Shown: positions 10,604-21,331 of the stretch, one piece after another | Position numbering within the stretch: the first letter of the stretch is position 1 | Layout of the letters: every line of letters begins with the position of its first letter | From: a bacterium | GTDB taxonomy: Bacteria; Myxococcota_A; Bradymonadia; UBA7976; UBA1532 | Assembly: GCA_030427205.1 (NCBI GenBank) | Contig: JAUHXC010000055.1 | Span: 1-58,173 of the forward strand | Direction of reading: 5' to 3' | DNA length: 58,173 bases | Notes under the pieces: generated by a model | The model's database searches: none | What the model was told of the DNA's origin: nothing | The model's input: only the letters and a program-made list of their open reading frames with translations | Translations under genes and position numbers: made by a program

Positions 10604-11709
10604 GCCTCGATCAGCGGCGAGCCATAGGGCCGGACCAGATGCCGGCGATCGGCGCGCAGTGACGATCCGGCGGCGTGGCGGGCGCAGAGCGCGCGCAGCG
10701 TCTCGTCGAGCGCGCCGTCGGCGTAGCGGTAGTCGGCGGGGAAGATCTCGGGATAGCTCAGCCGATCGGGCACCAGCGGCCGGGCGCCGAACCACGCCGC
10801 CTCGAGCATCGAGATGCCGAAGAACTCGTGCACCGCCGTCGACAGCGCCAGATCACAGCGGGCGAGCAGCCGATGATACGCCGCGCGATCGGGCAGGTAG
10901 CCCCAGTGCTCGACCCGGTCGGCGAGCCGCGCGCGGGCGGCTTCGAAGATCGGCGGCGCCTTGCGAAACCGCTGCCCGCAGACCGCGACGCGGAACGGCA
11001 CGCCCCGGTCGGCCAGCCGGAAGAGCGCCTCGAAGAAGGCTTCGGGGGCCTTGTCATACTCCCAGCGGTGGTTCCACAGGATCAGCGGGCCGGCGTTCGA
11101 TTCATTTTCGGATGAATATATGCCATTCGAGTCATCATTCCATGCGCCGATGTCATAACCGGTGGCATCTTCAGCGTCGTACAGGCCGGGCAGCTCGAGC
11201 GGCACACCCAGCACCCGGCTGCGGGCGGCGATGTCGTCGATCCAGCCCGGCGGCACCGCGTCGGGCAGGCGGGCGAGCAGGCGGGCGCCGGCGTCGAGGA
11301 AGCTGTCGCGGTTGTGGCGGCTGTTGAAGACGCACAGCGTCGCGGCGCGGGCGGCGACGAGCTGGGTGAAGCCGAAGTGATTGTCCCGCTCGGCGGGCGC
11401 GCCGCGCAGCGGGAAGGCGAGCTGGTTCTCGTGGAAGTACAGGATGCGCGGCACCGCCGCGAGGGCCGGGCGCAGGGCGAGCAGATCGGTCAGCGGCAGA
11501 TAGGACGAGGCGACGATCAGATCGGGCGGCGGGTCGAAGGCCGCCGCGCCGTGATGGGCGAAGAAGACCCCCGAGCCGCGCATGCGCCACTTCCAATGGC
11601 GGCCGGGCAGGGTCAGCCGGTGCCAGTCGGCGCTGATGCGGGCGGTCAGCGTGCGCCCGAAGCGGGCGTGGGAGCCGGCTTCGAACGGCTCGATGTAGAC
11701 GATGCGCAC
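10558..11709 (-). CDS. QTMAN-like glycosyltransferase (DUF3524 family)
   Basis: 383 residues from GTG 11709, preceded by GGAGAG. The N-terminus (IVYIEPFEAGSH), the HENQL motif, FNSRHN, and HRWEYDK followed by a GT4-type C-terminal domain (HEFFGISMLEA) match the family of tRNA-queuosine alpha-mannosyltransferase (GTDC1/QTMAN). In animals it mannosylates queuosine-34 of tRNA-Asp; the bacterial substrate is not established. Between the two Rossmann halves (about residues 173-203, bases 11100-11190) is an Asp/Asn/Ser-rich stretch with markedly AT-rich codons, which looks like an in-frame repeat insertion. Its 3' end overlaps the ttcA-like gene by 46 bp. Confidence 0.85.
   Translation of the reverse strand: MRIVYIEPFEAGSHARFGRTLTARISADWHRLTLPGRHWKWRMRGSGVFFAHHGAAAFDPPPDLIVASSYLPLTDLLALRPALAAVPRILYFHENQLAFPLRGAPAERDNHFGFTQLVAARAATLCVFNSRHNRDSFLDAGARLLARLPDAVPPGWIDDIAARSRVLGVPLELPGLYDAEDATGYDIGAWNDDSNGIYSSENESNAGPLILWNHRWEYDKAPEAFFEALFRLADRGVPFRVAVCGQRFRKAPPIFEAARARLADRVEHWGYLPDRAAYHRLLARCDLALSTAVHEFFGISMLEAAWFGARPLVPDRLSYPEIFPADYRYADGALDETLRALCARHAAGSSLRADRRHLVRPYGSPLIEAYRALFAELTASAEP
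11100..11190 (-). repeat. AT-rich repeat-like insert inside the QTMAN-like gene
   Basis: A patch of far lower GC than its surroundings, carrying the words ATGATGACTCG and ATGGCATATAT in the coding sense. The same words occur at 34020-34127, 47013-47095 and 54309-54440. It encodes a polar, low-complexity loop and keeps the frame open. Confidence 0.5.
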
Positions 11710-11830
11710 GGCGCTCTCCGACGGCCCCCTGGATGCTGTCCGGGGGCCAATTACCATGGCCGGGCCCGTGTCGGTATACACCGCGCCCCGCATGCGCTTT
11801 GATGGGGCCGGCAACTGTATTCGGAGAACG

Positions 11831-13846
<2,016 letters not shown>

Positions 13847-13947
13847 CCGGTGGCCCTTCGGTTGACGTGGGGCCGTCGACGGGTTCAAGTGGATCGACGG
13901 CGGCCGGAGAGGCCGCGCCAGCAGGGCGACCGCCGCCCGAGGAGCCC

Positions 13948-14691
13948 ATGCCCGACTCGCCTGCCGCGCCGCCCGTCGAGGGTCGCCTGCCCCCGATGGA
14001 CCTGCCGTCGATGCCCTTGCTGCCGTCGCCGACCGTGATCGCGCGCCTGCTCGGCGCGGCGCCGCCGGGTCCGGCGCGGGCGGCGGCCGACGCGGCGTTG
14101 CGCGCCTTCGCCGACGCGTTGGCCGCCCGCTGGGCCGCCGAGCGCTTCGAGACGGCGCGGGTCGTGCCGCGCGAGCGCGCCGAGTCGGGGGCGGTGCACA
14201 TCTTCCGCATGGTCGACAGCGGGTGGCGCTTCGCGAGTGATCCCGACGCCATCCGCAGCCTGCGGCGCACGCTGATGCCCGACGGGGTGGGCCACGAGCT
14301 GTATCGCGACTGGCCGCAGGTGCTCGCGTGGTTGCGGGCGCTCGTCGAGGCGCTGCTCTCGCCGATGGCCGCCCCGGCGCGGGCCCGGCATCTGGGCCGC
14401 ATGCTCGACTTCTTCGTCGAAGAGGTCGACGCCGCGCGCAGCGTGTCGCCGCCGCTGCCCGTCGGCGGAGACGCGGCGGTGCTGCGGGCCGCGCGGGCCT
14501 TGCAGTCGGCGCTGTTGAGCCTGCTCGAAGCGTGCAGCGCCGCCGGGGTCGATCTCGATCGTCTGGTGGCGACGGCGCGCAGCGAGAGCGGCCCGACCGC
14601 ACGCCGCGACGGGCGCCCGGTCGAACCGGATACGGGCCGCGCGCAGCCGGCCTCCGAGCCGCCGAGCGAGGCGGAGGACGTCGACGAGTGA
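13948..14691 (+). CDS. Hypothetical helical protein
   Basis: 247 residues from ATG 13948, preceded by GAGGAG. The frame is open back to GTG 13843, which overlaps the kinase stop and is the alternative start. After a Pro-rich N-terminus the protein is rich in Ala and Arg and probably all-helical, with an acidic C-terminal tail (SEAEDVDE). No signal peptide, membrane segment or family motif is recognised. Its position directly behind the transmembrane kinase suggests a cytosolic partner or substrate, but that rests on context alone. Confidence 0.65.
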   Translation: MPDSPAAPPVEGRLPPMDLPSMPLLPSPTVIARLLGAAPPGPARAAADAALRAFADALAARWAAERFETARVVPRERAESGAVHIFRMVDSGWRFASDPDAIRSLRRTLMPDGVGHELYRDWPQVLAWLRALVEALLSPMAAPARARHLGRMLDFFVEEVDAARSVSPPLPVGGDAAVLRAARALQSALLSLLEACSAAGVDLDRLVATARSESGPTARRDGRPVEPDTGRAQPASEPPSEAEDVDE

Positions 14692-14813
14692 CCGCCGTTC
14701 GCGCTCGCGCGCGATCGGTCGGGCTTCGGTTTTGGCTGGATTCCGGGGGCGATCCTGAGGCATGACCCGGGTGGACGCCGTCGCGGCGCCGAAACCCTGG
14801 CCCCGGAGTCACC

Positions 14814-15371
14814 ATGCGATCGCTCGCCGCCGCTTTGACCGTCTGCTTCACCTTCGCCCTCCTGCTGACCGGGCCGGCCTTCGCCGGCAAGCTGGAAGGG
14901 GTGACGCTGCCCGACTCGATCCAGGTGGGCGGCCAGACCCTGGTGCTCAACGGCATGGGCCTGCGGGAGAAGGTCTTCATCGACGTCTACGTGGCCGGCC
15001 TCTACCTGCCCAAGAAGACCAGCAGCGCCCGCGAGGCGATCAACAGCGACGTGCCCAAGCGCATCGAGATGGTGATGATGCGCTCGGTGGGCAAGGACAA
15101 GCTGGCCGAGACCATGAAGGAGTCGATCTCCAAGGCCGGCTCGAAGGCCGTCGCCGCGCAGGCGGGCACGCTCGCCGGCTGGATGGAAGACACCGACGAG
15201 GGCGATCGCATCGTGCTGGAGTACGTGCCGGGCAAGGGCACCGCGGTGCGGGTGAAGGGCAAGGACAAGGGCAGCATCCCCGGCGCCGAGTTCATGAAGG
15301 CGGTCTGGGGCATCTACCTCGGCCCCAACCCGCCCACCGACGACCTCAAGGACGGCCTGCTCGGCCGCTGA
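14814..15371 (+). CDS. Exported chalcone isomerase-like domain protein
   Basis: 185 residues. A signal peptide (about 1-24, ending AFA) precedes a domain matching the chalcone isomerase-like family: early LPDSIQVGG, then NGMGLREKVFIDVYVAGLYLP, and late AEFMKAVWGIYLGPNPP. Bacterial members are usually exported and have no known isomerase activity; fatty-acid or lipid binding has been suggested for the fold. An RBS-like GGAG lies before ATG 14814. Confidence 0.88.
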   Translation: MRSLAAALTVCFTFALLLTGPAFAGKLEGVTLPDSIQVGGQTLVLNGMGLREKVFIDVYVAGLYLPKKTSSAREAINSDVPKRIEMVMMRSVGKDKLAETMKESISKAGSKAVAAQAGTLAGWMEDTDEGDRIVLEYVPGKGTAVRVKGKDKGSIPGAEFMKAVWGIYLGPNPPTDDLKDGLLGR

Positions 15372-15373
15372 AC

Positions 15374-16027
15374 GTGTCGTCGCCCGTGTCGCCGGAGCGC
15401 CCCGGGTCGAGCGGCGCCGCGCGGGGGTTGCCCGGCGCGATCCGCGTGACCGAGCGGCTGATCGTCGCGGTGCCCGCGCCGGCGCACTTCGCCGCGTGGG
15501 TCGCCGGCCATGGCGCGGCCGGGCCGCCGGTCAGCCGACATGACATCGCGCCCCGTGCGCCCGAAGCGCGCACCCGCGCCGACTTCGAAGCGCTGCTGGC
15601 CGCTTTGGCCCACCGACGGGCCGCCGAGCGGCCGGTGTGGTTCTTGATTGGACGGGCCGACGGCGCGCTGGCGGGCAGCGTGACGATCTTCGACGTCGTG
15701 CGCGGCGACAGCCAGAGCGGCTTCGTGGGCTATCACGTCTTCAACCACCTGACCGGGGCCGGGCTGGCCACCGAAGCCCTCGCGGCCCTCGTCGAGCTGG
15801 GGTTCGCGCCGCTCGAGGCCGGCGGGCTGGCCCTGCATCGCCTGGAAGCGTGCATCGAGCCGGAGAATACGCCGTCGATCCGGGTCGCCGAGCGCTGCGG
15901 CTTTCGCCGGGAAGGGCTCGCCCGACGCCGCATCCGCCGCGGCGCGACGTGGCGCGATACGCTGGTCTTCGCCCTGACCGTCGAGGACGTGGGCCGTCGC
16001 TGGTACGCACCGGAGGAGGGCGCCTGA
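15374..16027 (+). CDS. GNAT N-acetyltransferase, RimJ/RimL type
   Basis: 217 residues if started at GTG 15374, two bases after the previous stop; GTG 15446, just before TERLIV, is an equally possible start and gives 193 residues. The RimJ-like pattern is clear: TERLIV at the start, GYHVFNHLTGAGLATEAL (acetyl-CoA-binding region), LHRLEACIEPENTPSIRVAERCGFRREG near the end. It should acetylate a protein N-terminus or a small amine; the substrate is unknown. No good Shine-Dalgarno is visible at either start, so translational coupling is likely. Confidence 0.88.
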   Translation: MSSPVSPERPGSSGAARGLPGAIRVTERLIVAVPAPAHFAAWVAGHGAAGPPVSRHDIAPRAPEARTRADFEALLAALAHRRAAERPVWFLIGRADGALAGSVTIFDVVRGDSQSGFVGYHVFNHLTGAGLATEALAALVELGFAPLEAGGLALHRLEACIEPENTPSIRVAERCGFRREGLARRRIRRGATWRDTLVFALTVEDVGRRWYAPEEGA

Positions 16028-16048
16028 CGGGCGCCGGGAGGAGCGGTC

Positions 16049-16771
16049 ATGAGCACCCTCGAAGATCGCCGCGGCGCGGGCAGCCCCGAAGCGCAGCGGC
16101 AGGCCCGCTACGACACCCACCTCGAGGAGAAGCGGGCCGTCGGCGCCCGGGCGCGGGCCGAGGCCCGGCTGCAGGCGGCCTTCGAGGCGGATCTGCTGTC
16201 GGTGCACGCGCTCGAATCGCGGCTGATGGCGGTCAACAAGGCCCGCACGGTCGCCGAGATCGACGCGGTGCTCGCCGACGTGCCGCTGCTCGACGAGCCT
16301 CTGCTCGAACAGCCGCTGGAGGCGTCGGCCGGGGCGTCGGCCGGGGCGCTGGCAGGCACGCAGGCCGGGGCGCAGACGCAGCTGCCGGCGCACGCGACAC
16401 CGACGGCGATCGCCGCCGAGGTCCCCCGCAGCGGCTGGACGTTGGCCCTGCTCGGCGGCACGGTGCGCAAGGGGCGCTGGCGGGTGCCGCGGCGGCTGCG
16501 GGTCGTCGCGACGCTCGGCGGCTGCGAGCTGGACTTCACCTCGGCCGAGCTGGGGGCCGAGACCGACATCACCTGCGTCGCGGTGATGGGCGGCGTCGAG
16601 ATCAAAGTGCCGCCCGGGGTGCGGGTCGAAGGCAACGGGGTGGGCATCCTCGGCGGCTTCGAGCAGGGCCACCGCGGCGGCGCGGATCCCGGCGCGCCGG
16701 TGCTGCGCATCGGCGGTCTGGCGCTCATGGGCGGGGTCGAGGTTCGAACCGTCGAAGCCGACGGGGGTTGA
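16049..16771 (+). CDS. DUF1707-like and LiaF-like domain protein
   Basis: 240 residues after GGGAGGAG. The N-terminal part (about 18-85) has the short helical DUF1707/SHOCT-like pattern. An Ala/Gly/Gln-rich linker follows. The C-terminal part (about 130-235) shows repeated hydrophobic-Gly-Gly turns (LLGGTVRKGRW, TLGGCELDF, VMGGVEIKVP, ILGGFE), typical of the LiaF C-terminal beta-helix associated with cell-envelope stress signalling. No transmembrane segment is obvious, so it is probably cytosolic. Ends 22 bp from the convergent response regulator gene. Confidence 0.8.
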   Translation: MSTLEDRRGAGSPEAQRQARYDTHLEEKRAVGARARAEARLQAAFEADLLSVHALESRLMAVNKARTVAEIDAVLADVPLLDEPLLEQPLEASAGASAGALAGTQAGAQTQLPAHATPTAIAAEVPRSGWTLALLGGTVRKGRWRVPRRLRVVATLGGCELDFTSAELGAETDITCVAVMGGVEIKVPPGVRVEGNGVGILGGFEQGHRGGADPGAPVLRIGGLALMGGVEVRTVEADGG

Positions 16772-16793
16772 GCGCGGCCGGCGATGGCCCCGA

Positions 16794-17210
16794 TCAGGGC
16801 GCCAGGCTCTTGAAGAACCCGACGTAGTCAACGACCCGGGTCGGCTTGATCTGCAGGCCGCTCGCGCCCTTCTGTCGGGCGCGCTCCCGATCGTGCGGAT
16901 CGTCGGAGTTGGTCAGCATCATGACCACCGGCAGCTCACGAAAGGCCGCCTTCTCGCGCACCCTGGACAGCGCCTCGAACCCGTTCATGTCGGGCATGTT
17001 GATGTCGAGCAGCACCAGGGCCGGCATCGGCGCCACACCGGCGTCGACCTCGTCGAGGTGAGCGAGCAGGGCGGTGCCGCCGTCGAGGGTGACGAAGGGG
17101 TTGTGCAGGCCGGCGCGGCGATAGCAGCGGCGGGCGATCAGGATGTCGTCGGGGCTGTCGTCGACCATGACGATCGGCCCGGTGTCATCCGGCTTCAGGC
17201 GGACGCTCAT
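16794..17210 (-). CDS. Single-domain response regulator (Rcp1-type)
   Basis: 138 residues from ATG 17210, six bases after GGAG. It is a receiver domain only: acidic pocket DD17-18, phospho-acceptor Asp69 in LLDINMPD, then MMLTNSDD and the Lys in QIKPT. The length and sequence fit the Rcp1-type regulators paired with phytochrome-like kinases. It overlaps the 3' end of the kinase gene by 26 bp, which supports a cognate pair. Confidence 0.93.
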   Translation of the reverse strand: MSVRLKPDDTGPIVMVDDSPDDILIARRCYRRAGLHNPFVTLDGGTALLAHLDEVDAGVAPMPALVLLDINMPDMNGFEALSRVREKAAFRELPVVMMLTNSDDPHDRERARQKGASGLQIKPTRVVDYVGFFKSLAP

Positions 17211-19092
17211 CGGTTGCTCCAAGCGAGAAGGCGAAGGCCAGCTGTTCGTCTGTATTCGTCAATGTGATCCATCCGCCGTGACGTTCGGCGATCCGGCGGC
17301 AGATCGTCAAGCCGAGGCCGTCGCCGGCTCCGCCGTCGCCTTCGCCCAGGCGGGCGGCGCGCGTCAGGAGCGTACGCGCGACGTCGGGCGACAACGAGAC
17401 CCCACGCACGGTCAGGGTCAGCACCACACCGGCGTCCGGCTCGTCCGGGCGGGGCGCGCGGGCGGCGAAGACCAGCCGGATCGGGCCATCGCTGCGGCGC
17501 ACCATGTCCGAGATCAAGTTGCGCCACGCCAGCGCGAGCAGCTCGGGGTAGACCGCGAGCCGGGGCAGGGGGTGGCGCTCGATCGTCACCCGCGGGTCGT
17601 CGACGCGCGCGCCGCTCTCGCTCAGCGCCCGATCGAGCAAGCCTTCGAGATCGGTCTCGACCCGGCTCAAGGTCCCGCTGCCGAGGCCGCTGAGCACCCG
17701 GAAGTCCGCCAGCCGATCGAGCATGTTCTCGGCGACCGCCTGCAGCCGTTCGAGCATCTCGCGGCCTTCGTCCGAGACCCGATCGGCCTCGTCGAAGAGC
17801 AGCAGGTCGGCGATGGCCGCCGTGCGCCGCGCGGGCTCGCGCAGGTCGTGGGTCGCGACGTAGGCGAACTGCTCCAGATCGGCGTTGGCTTGCTGCAGGC
17901 GGCTATTGGCCCGCTTCAGATCGTGCCGCTTCTCTTCGAGGCGTTCGAGCATCCGCTCGAAGCTGCGGGCGAGCACGCCGATCTCGTCCGGACGGGCGGT
18001 GGGCAGCTCTTCGGGCTCGCGGTTCTCGGCGATGGCGACGGCGACCCGGGACATGCGGGCGAGCGGCCGGGCGAGGCGGCGGGCGGCGAACAGCCCGACG
18101 AGCAGGGTCAGCCCCAGCGCCAGCGCGACGCCGAGCAGACCCAGGCGGGCGATCTCCGCCTCGGCGCCCGGCGCCTCGCGGATGGTCATGCCGATATAGA
18201 GGCGGTCGTAGCCGGCGAGCGGGGGCAGCGCGATGCGCCGCCAGGCGGTGCGGCCATCGGCGGTGCGCACCGACAGCGCCTCGGGGCCGCCGACGGTGAA
18301 GAGCGGCGCGAGGCGCGGATGATCGTCCTGCACCCGCTGGGGCGCGCCGCGATCGAAGCCGAAGGCCTTGGTGGGATCGGGATGCCAGATGTAGTGCCCG
18401 TCGGCGTTGGCCAGCAGCCAGTCCCGATCGGGGCGCGGTTGGCCGACGATCTCGCGGATCATCGGCGCGAAGTCGACGTTGATCACCAGCACGCCGAAGG
18501 CCGGGCCGACGCCGGTCAGGACCGGCCGCGCGATCCGCAGCGTCGGGCGCTCGGGCTGCTCGATGACCCCGTGCTCACGGTTGAGCTCGATCTGCGCGAG
18601 GTAGGTCTGTCCGGCGGGGGTCTGCAGCGCCTCGACGACGTAGGGCCGCTGCCCCTTGGCCTGCAGGCCCGCCTCGGGCATGCGCGCGATGCCGGCCGCG
18701 GTGCGGTCGACGCGCACCAGCTCGCGCCCGCCGTCGGCGACGCCGATGAGCCGGATCTGGTGGTAGTGCGGCTTGGCGGCGGCCATCGCGGCGTAGACCT
18801 GGGCCAGCACGGTCTTGAGGCGCTCCGGCGGCAGCGCGGCGGCGATGTCCGGCTGGCGCGCGGCGAGGCCGTCGAGCGCGGGCAGCGCCAGCAGCAGCGC
18901 CACGTCGTGCTCGAGCTCGGCGATGGACGCGGCGAACGCGCGGTCCTCGATCTCGAGCAGGCGATCGGCGGCCTCGGCGCGCTGGCGGTCGATCAGGGTC
19001 GAGAAGCCCCAGAAGATCACCGGGGCGACCAGCGCCGTGGTCAGGAGCACGGCGGCGACCGTCAGCATCTGGATCCGGGAGCCGATCGTCAT
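17185..19092 (-). CDS. Cache-HAMP sensor histidine kinase
   Basis: 635 residues. One membrane segment at about 8-32 and one at about 325-345 bracket a periplasmic Cache-type sensor. A HAMP domain, a coiled coil and a phytochrome-type HisKA (FAYVATHDLREPAR, His415) follow, then HATPase_c with GDGLGLTICRRI. The N-box reads NLISDMVR, where the second Asn is replaced by Asp; the G1 box is also weak (VRGVSLSPD). The ATPase domain is therefore divergent and its activity uncertain. Cognate regulator is probably the overlapping gene at 16794. Divergent from the gene at 19209. Confidence 0.92.
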   Translation of the reverse strand: MTIGSRIQMLTVAAVLLTTALVAPVIFWGFSTLIDRQRAEAADRLLEIEDRAFAASIAELEHDVALLLALPALDGLAARQPDIAAALPPERLKTVLAQVYAAMAAAKPHYHQIRLIGVADGGRELVRVDRTAAGIARMPEAGLQAKGQRPYVVEALQTPAGQTYLAQIELNREHGVIEQPERPTLRIARPVLTGVGPAFGVLVINVDFAPMIREIVGQPRPDRDWLLANADGHYIWHPDPTKAFGFDRGAPQRVQDDHPRLAPLFTVGGPEALSVRTADGRTAWRRIALPPLAGYDRLYIGMTIREAPGAEAEIARLGLLGVALALGLTLLVGLFAARRLARPLARMSRVAVAIAENREPEELPTARPDEIGVLARSFERMLERLEEKRHDLKRANSRLQQANADLEQFAYVATHDLREPARRTAAIADLLLFDEADRVSDEGREMLERLQAVAENMLDRLADFRVLSGLGSGTLSRVETDLEGLLDRALSESGARVDDPRVTIERHPLPRLAVYPELLALAWRNLISDMVRRSDGPIRLVFAARAPRPDEPDAGVVLTLTVRGVSLSPDVARTLLTRAARLGEGDGGAGDGLGLTICRRIAERHGGWITLTNTDEQLAFAFSLGATDERPPEAG

Positions 19093-19208
19093 GGCCGGTC
19101 ACCCTATCAGGTTCGGCGGCGGATGCCCGCCGCATTCGCGGGCCGCCCGTCGCACCGCCGAATCGACTGCGCTATCATCCGCCGACATCGACCGCTGCCC
19201 GGGAGCCC

Positions 19209-20108
19209 ATGAGCCAGTCATCCACGCCGCCGCACGCGCCGGGCGATCCCGCCGGCCCGGATCCGACCGACTCACCGCCCGCCGACGGCGCCCCGCCCGC
19301 CCGCTCGCCCGGACGCCTGATGGGCCCCTTCGGCGTCGCCGCGACGCTGTTCTTCCTGGTCATCTGGCTGGCGCCGATCACCTACGTCGGCAGCGCCGGG
19401 CGCGACATCCGCTGGATGCATCGCGATCTGCGGCACATGCACCGGGTCGCGTGCCTCTTCACCAAGGAGGTCGGCGCGTGGGGCACCTATCACATCCAGG
19501 TGCGCCAGACGCCCGGTGGCCCGTGGGTCGAGCTGCCCCTCGAGGGCTACTTCGACATGTCGATCTTCGGCTATCGCACCCGCTTCCACCGGATGATCGG
19601 CAAGTCGTATCGCCGCAGCGGCGGCCGGGCCCGCAGCCGGCACCTCGCGCTGTGGATCGCCGAGCGCTACGCCGAGCTCAACCCCGGTGAACCGCCGCTG
19701 CAGGGCGTGCGCTATGTCTCGGCCAGCCGGACGATCGCCAGCCTGTTGAAGGAGGAGGGGCGCTTCCGCAAGCTGCCGCTCGCCGAGGTGCCGCGCCGGC
19801 GCCATCGGGTCCTGATGACCTTCGACGGGGCCGAGATGCGCTACGTGCCCAAGCGGCGACGCAGTAAACGCTCGAAGCGCAGCCCGCGCTCGCCCAAGCG
19901 CGCGCTGCAGGCGCTGCCCCGGGATCCGCGGCCGAGCACGCCGCCGGCCACGCCCCCGCTCATCCCGCCGGCCGCGCCGGCCGAGGGGCCCGGCGCGGCG
20001 CCGGCGCCCAAGCCGCGGCTCCAGCCGCTGCCGGCGCCCGGCGCGCAGGGTGAGGCCCCGAGCGGCAAACCGCTGCGCGCGATCCCCGTGCCCGGGGGCG
20101 AGCGATGA
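19209..20108 (+). CDS. Single-pass membrane protein of unknown function, HTTM partner
   Basis: 299 residues after GGGAG. A Pro-rich cytosolic N-terminus is followed by one membrane segment (about 40-62), a roughly 140-residue domain containing conserved-looking aromatic and basic residues, then an Arg/Lys/Ser-rich stretch and a Pro-rich tail. The last four bases overlap the start of the HTTM gene (ATGA). That arrangement, and the similar topology of the second subunit in other HTTM gene pairs, suggests the two proteins work together. No enzymatic motif found. Confidence 0.78.
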   Translation: MSQSSTPPHAPGDPAGPDPTDSPPADGAPPARSPGRLMGPFGVAATLFFLVIWLAPITYVGSAGRDIRWMHRDLRHMHRVACLFTKEVGAWGTYHIQVRQTPGGPWVELPLEGYFDMSIFGYRTRFHRMIGKSYRRSGGRARSRHLALWIAERYAELNPGEPPLQGVRYVSASRTIASLLKEEGRFRKLPLAEVPRRRHRVLMTFDGAEMRYVPKRRRSKRSKRSPRSPKRALQALPRDPRPSTPPATPPLIPPAAPAEGPGAAPAPKPRLQPLPAPGAQGEAPSGKPLRAIPVPGGER

Positions 20109-21241
20109 ACCGCGTCCTCGACTGGTGGTTCGCGCCGATTCGCCCCGCCCGGCTGCGCACGTTCGAGCGGGCCTTCGCGCTCAGCTTCATCCTCTACATG
20201 GCGGCGTGGCTGCACGGCGCGTCCGAGTGGCTGACCACCGCCGGCTTTCACTATCCGATCCCGATCAGCGACAAAGCGTTCAGCTCGCCGCTGCCGCCGC
20301 TGCCGCCGTCGATGCTGATCCCGTTCGTCATCGCGCTGCTCGGCGCGCCGCTGCTGGTCGTCATCGGCCGCTGGCGCCAGCCGGCCCTGCTGGTGTGCCT
20401 CGCCTGCGCGTTCTACATCCAGCGGGTCGATACCTACAGCGCGTTCACGATCAACAAGCTCTTCATCGTCGGCTTTCTGGTGCTGTTTCTGGCGCCGTCG
20501 CCGGTCAGGGTCGACGGCCCCGATCCTGCCGAGGCGAACCGCCGCATCAGCCCGCTGGCGTGGCTGATCGCGGTGCTGGCCGGCGGGGCCTACGCCATCT
20601 GGGCCCGGCCCGACAGCGGCCGGCCGATGACCGACCATCAGGTCTACGGCCTGATCTTCGGCGCGGTCGTCGTGGGGCTGATCGCGCTGATGGCGGCGAC
20701 CTGGCGCCGACGGCCGCCGGCGGTACGCCGCGGCGACCTCTTCCAGAGCGCGTGGCCGGTCCGGGTGCTGCAAGCCACGCTGATCATCCAATACGGCACC
20801 GCGGGCATCTGCAAGATCGCCCACGGCGACTGGATGGGCTTCCCCGGCGAGTGGTTCGCGATGGTCGACGGCTGGCCTTCGTGGCAGGGCGGCTCGGTCA
20901 CCTTCAAGGGCGATATCCTCGTCGGCCACAGCGTCGGCCTGTATCGCACCGAGATCGCCGCCTGGCTCGTCGGCATCCTGCCGCACTGGGCCTGGGTCGT
21001 GCAGGGCGTGCTGGCCCTGGCCTTCGAACTCTTCGCGCCGGTCTTGTTCATGGTCCGCCGGCTGCGGCCGCTGGCCTACTTCATCGGCGTCAACATGCAC
21101 CTGATCATCGCCCTGATGATGGTCGACCTGATCTGGTTCAGCCTGCAGATGGTGACGTTCTACATCCTGTTCATGAACGACGATCGGCTGATGCGCTTCG
21201 AGGGCTGGCTGCAGAGCCGCGCGCTGCCCGGGAAGCGTTGA
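20105..21241 (+). CDS. HTTM-domain integral membrane protein
   Basis: 378 residues with about seven or eight membrane segments. The early RTFERAFALSFILYMAAWL, the SAFTINKLFIVGFL region, and the IIQYGTAGICKIAHGDWMG and GWPSWQGG segments fit the HTTM family related to vitamin K-dependent gamma-carboxylase. Bacterial members have no proven substrate. Starts within the stop of the previous gene. Confidence 0.87.
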   Translation: MNRVLDWWFAPIRPARLRTFERAFALSFILYMAAWLHGASEWLTTAGFHYPIPISDKAFSSPLPPLPPSMLIPFVIALLGAPLLVVIGRWRQPALLVCLACAFYIQRVDTYSAFTINKLFIVGFLVLFLAPSPVRVDGPDPAEANRRISPLAWLIAVLAGGAYAIWARPDSGRPMTDHQVYGLIFGAVVVGLIALMAATWRRRPPAVRRGDLFQSAWPVRVLQATLIIQYGTAGICKIAHGDWMGFPGEWFAMVDGWPSWQGGSVTFKGDILVGHSVGLYRTEIAAWLVGILPHWAWVVQGVLALAFELFAPVLFMVRRLRPLAYFIGVNMHLIIALMMVDLIWFSLQMVTFYILFMNDDRLMRFEGWLQSRALPGKR

Positions 21242-21256
21242 CTCGCGGGGGGTGAA

Positions 21257-21315
21257 CAGAGCGATTCTGCATGGCCCGAGCCATATAGAGGCTGTCGCCA
21301 TGCATTCTTGCTCTG
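21257..21315. terminator. Imperfect inverted repeat between convergent genes
   Basis: Arms 21257-21275 and 21297-21315 pair over 19 positions with four mismatches; the inner 8 bp (TGCATGGC/GCCATGCA) are perfect. The loop is 21 bases and AT-rich for this genome. It lies between the convergent ends at 21241 and 21332, so a bidirectional terminator is likely. There is no strong U-tract. Confidence 0.5.
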
Positions 21316-21331
21316 ATGGCCGCTCGCGGCG

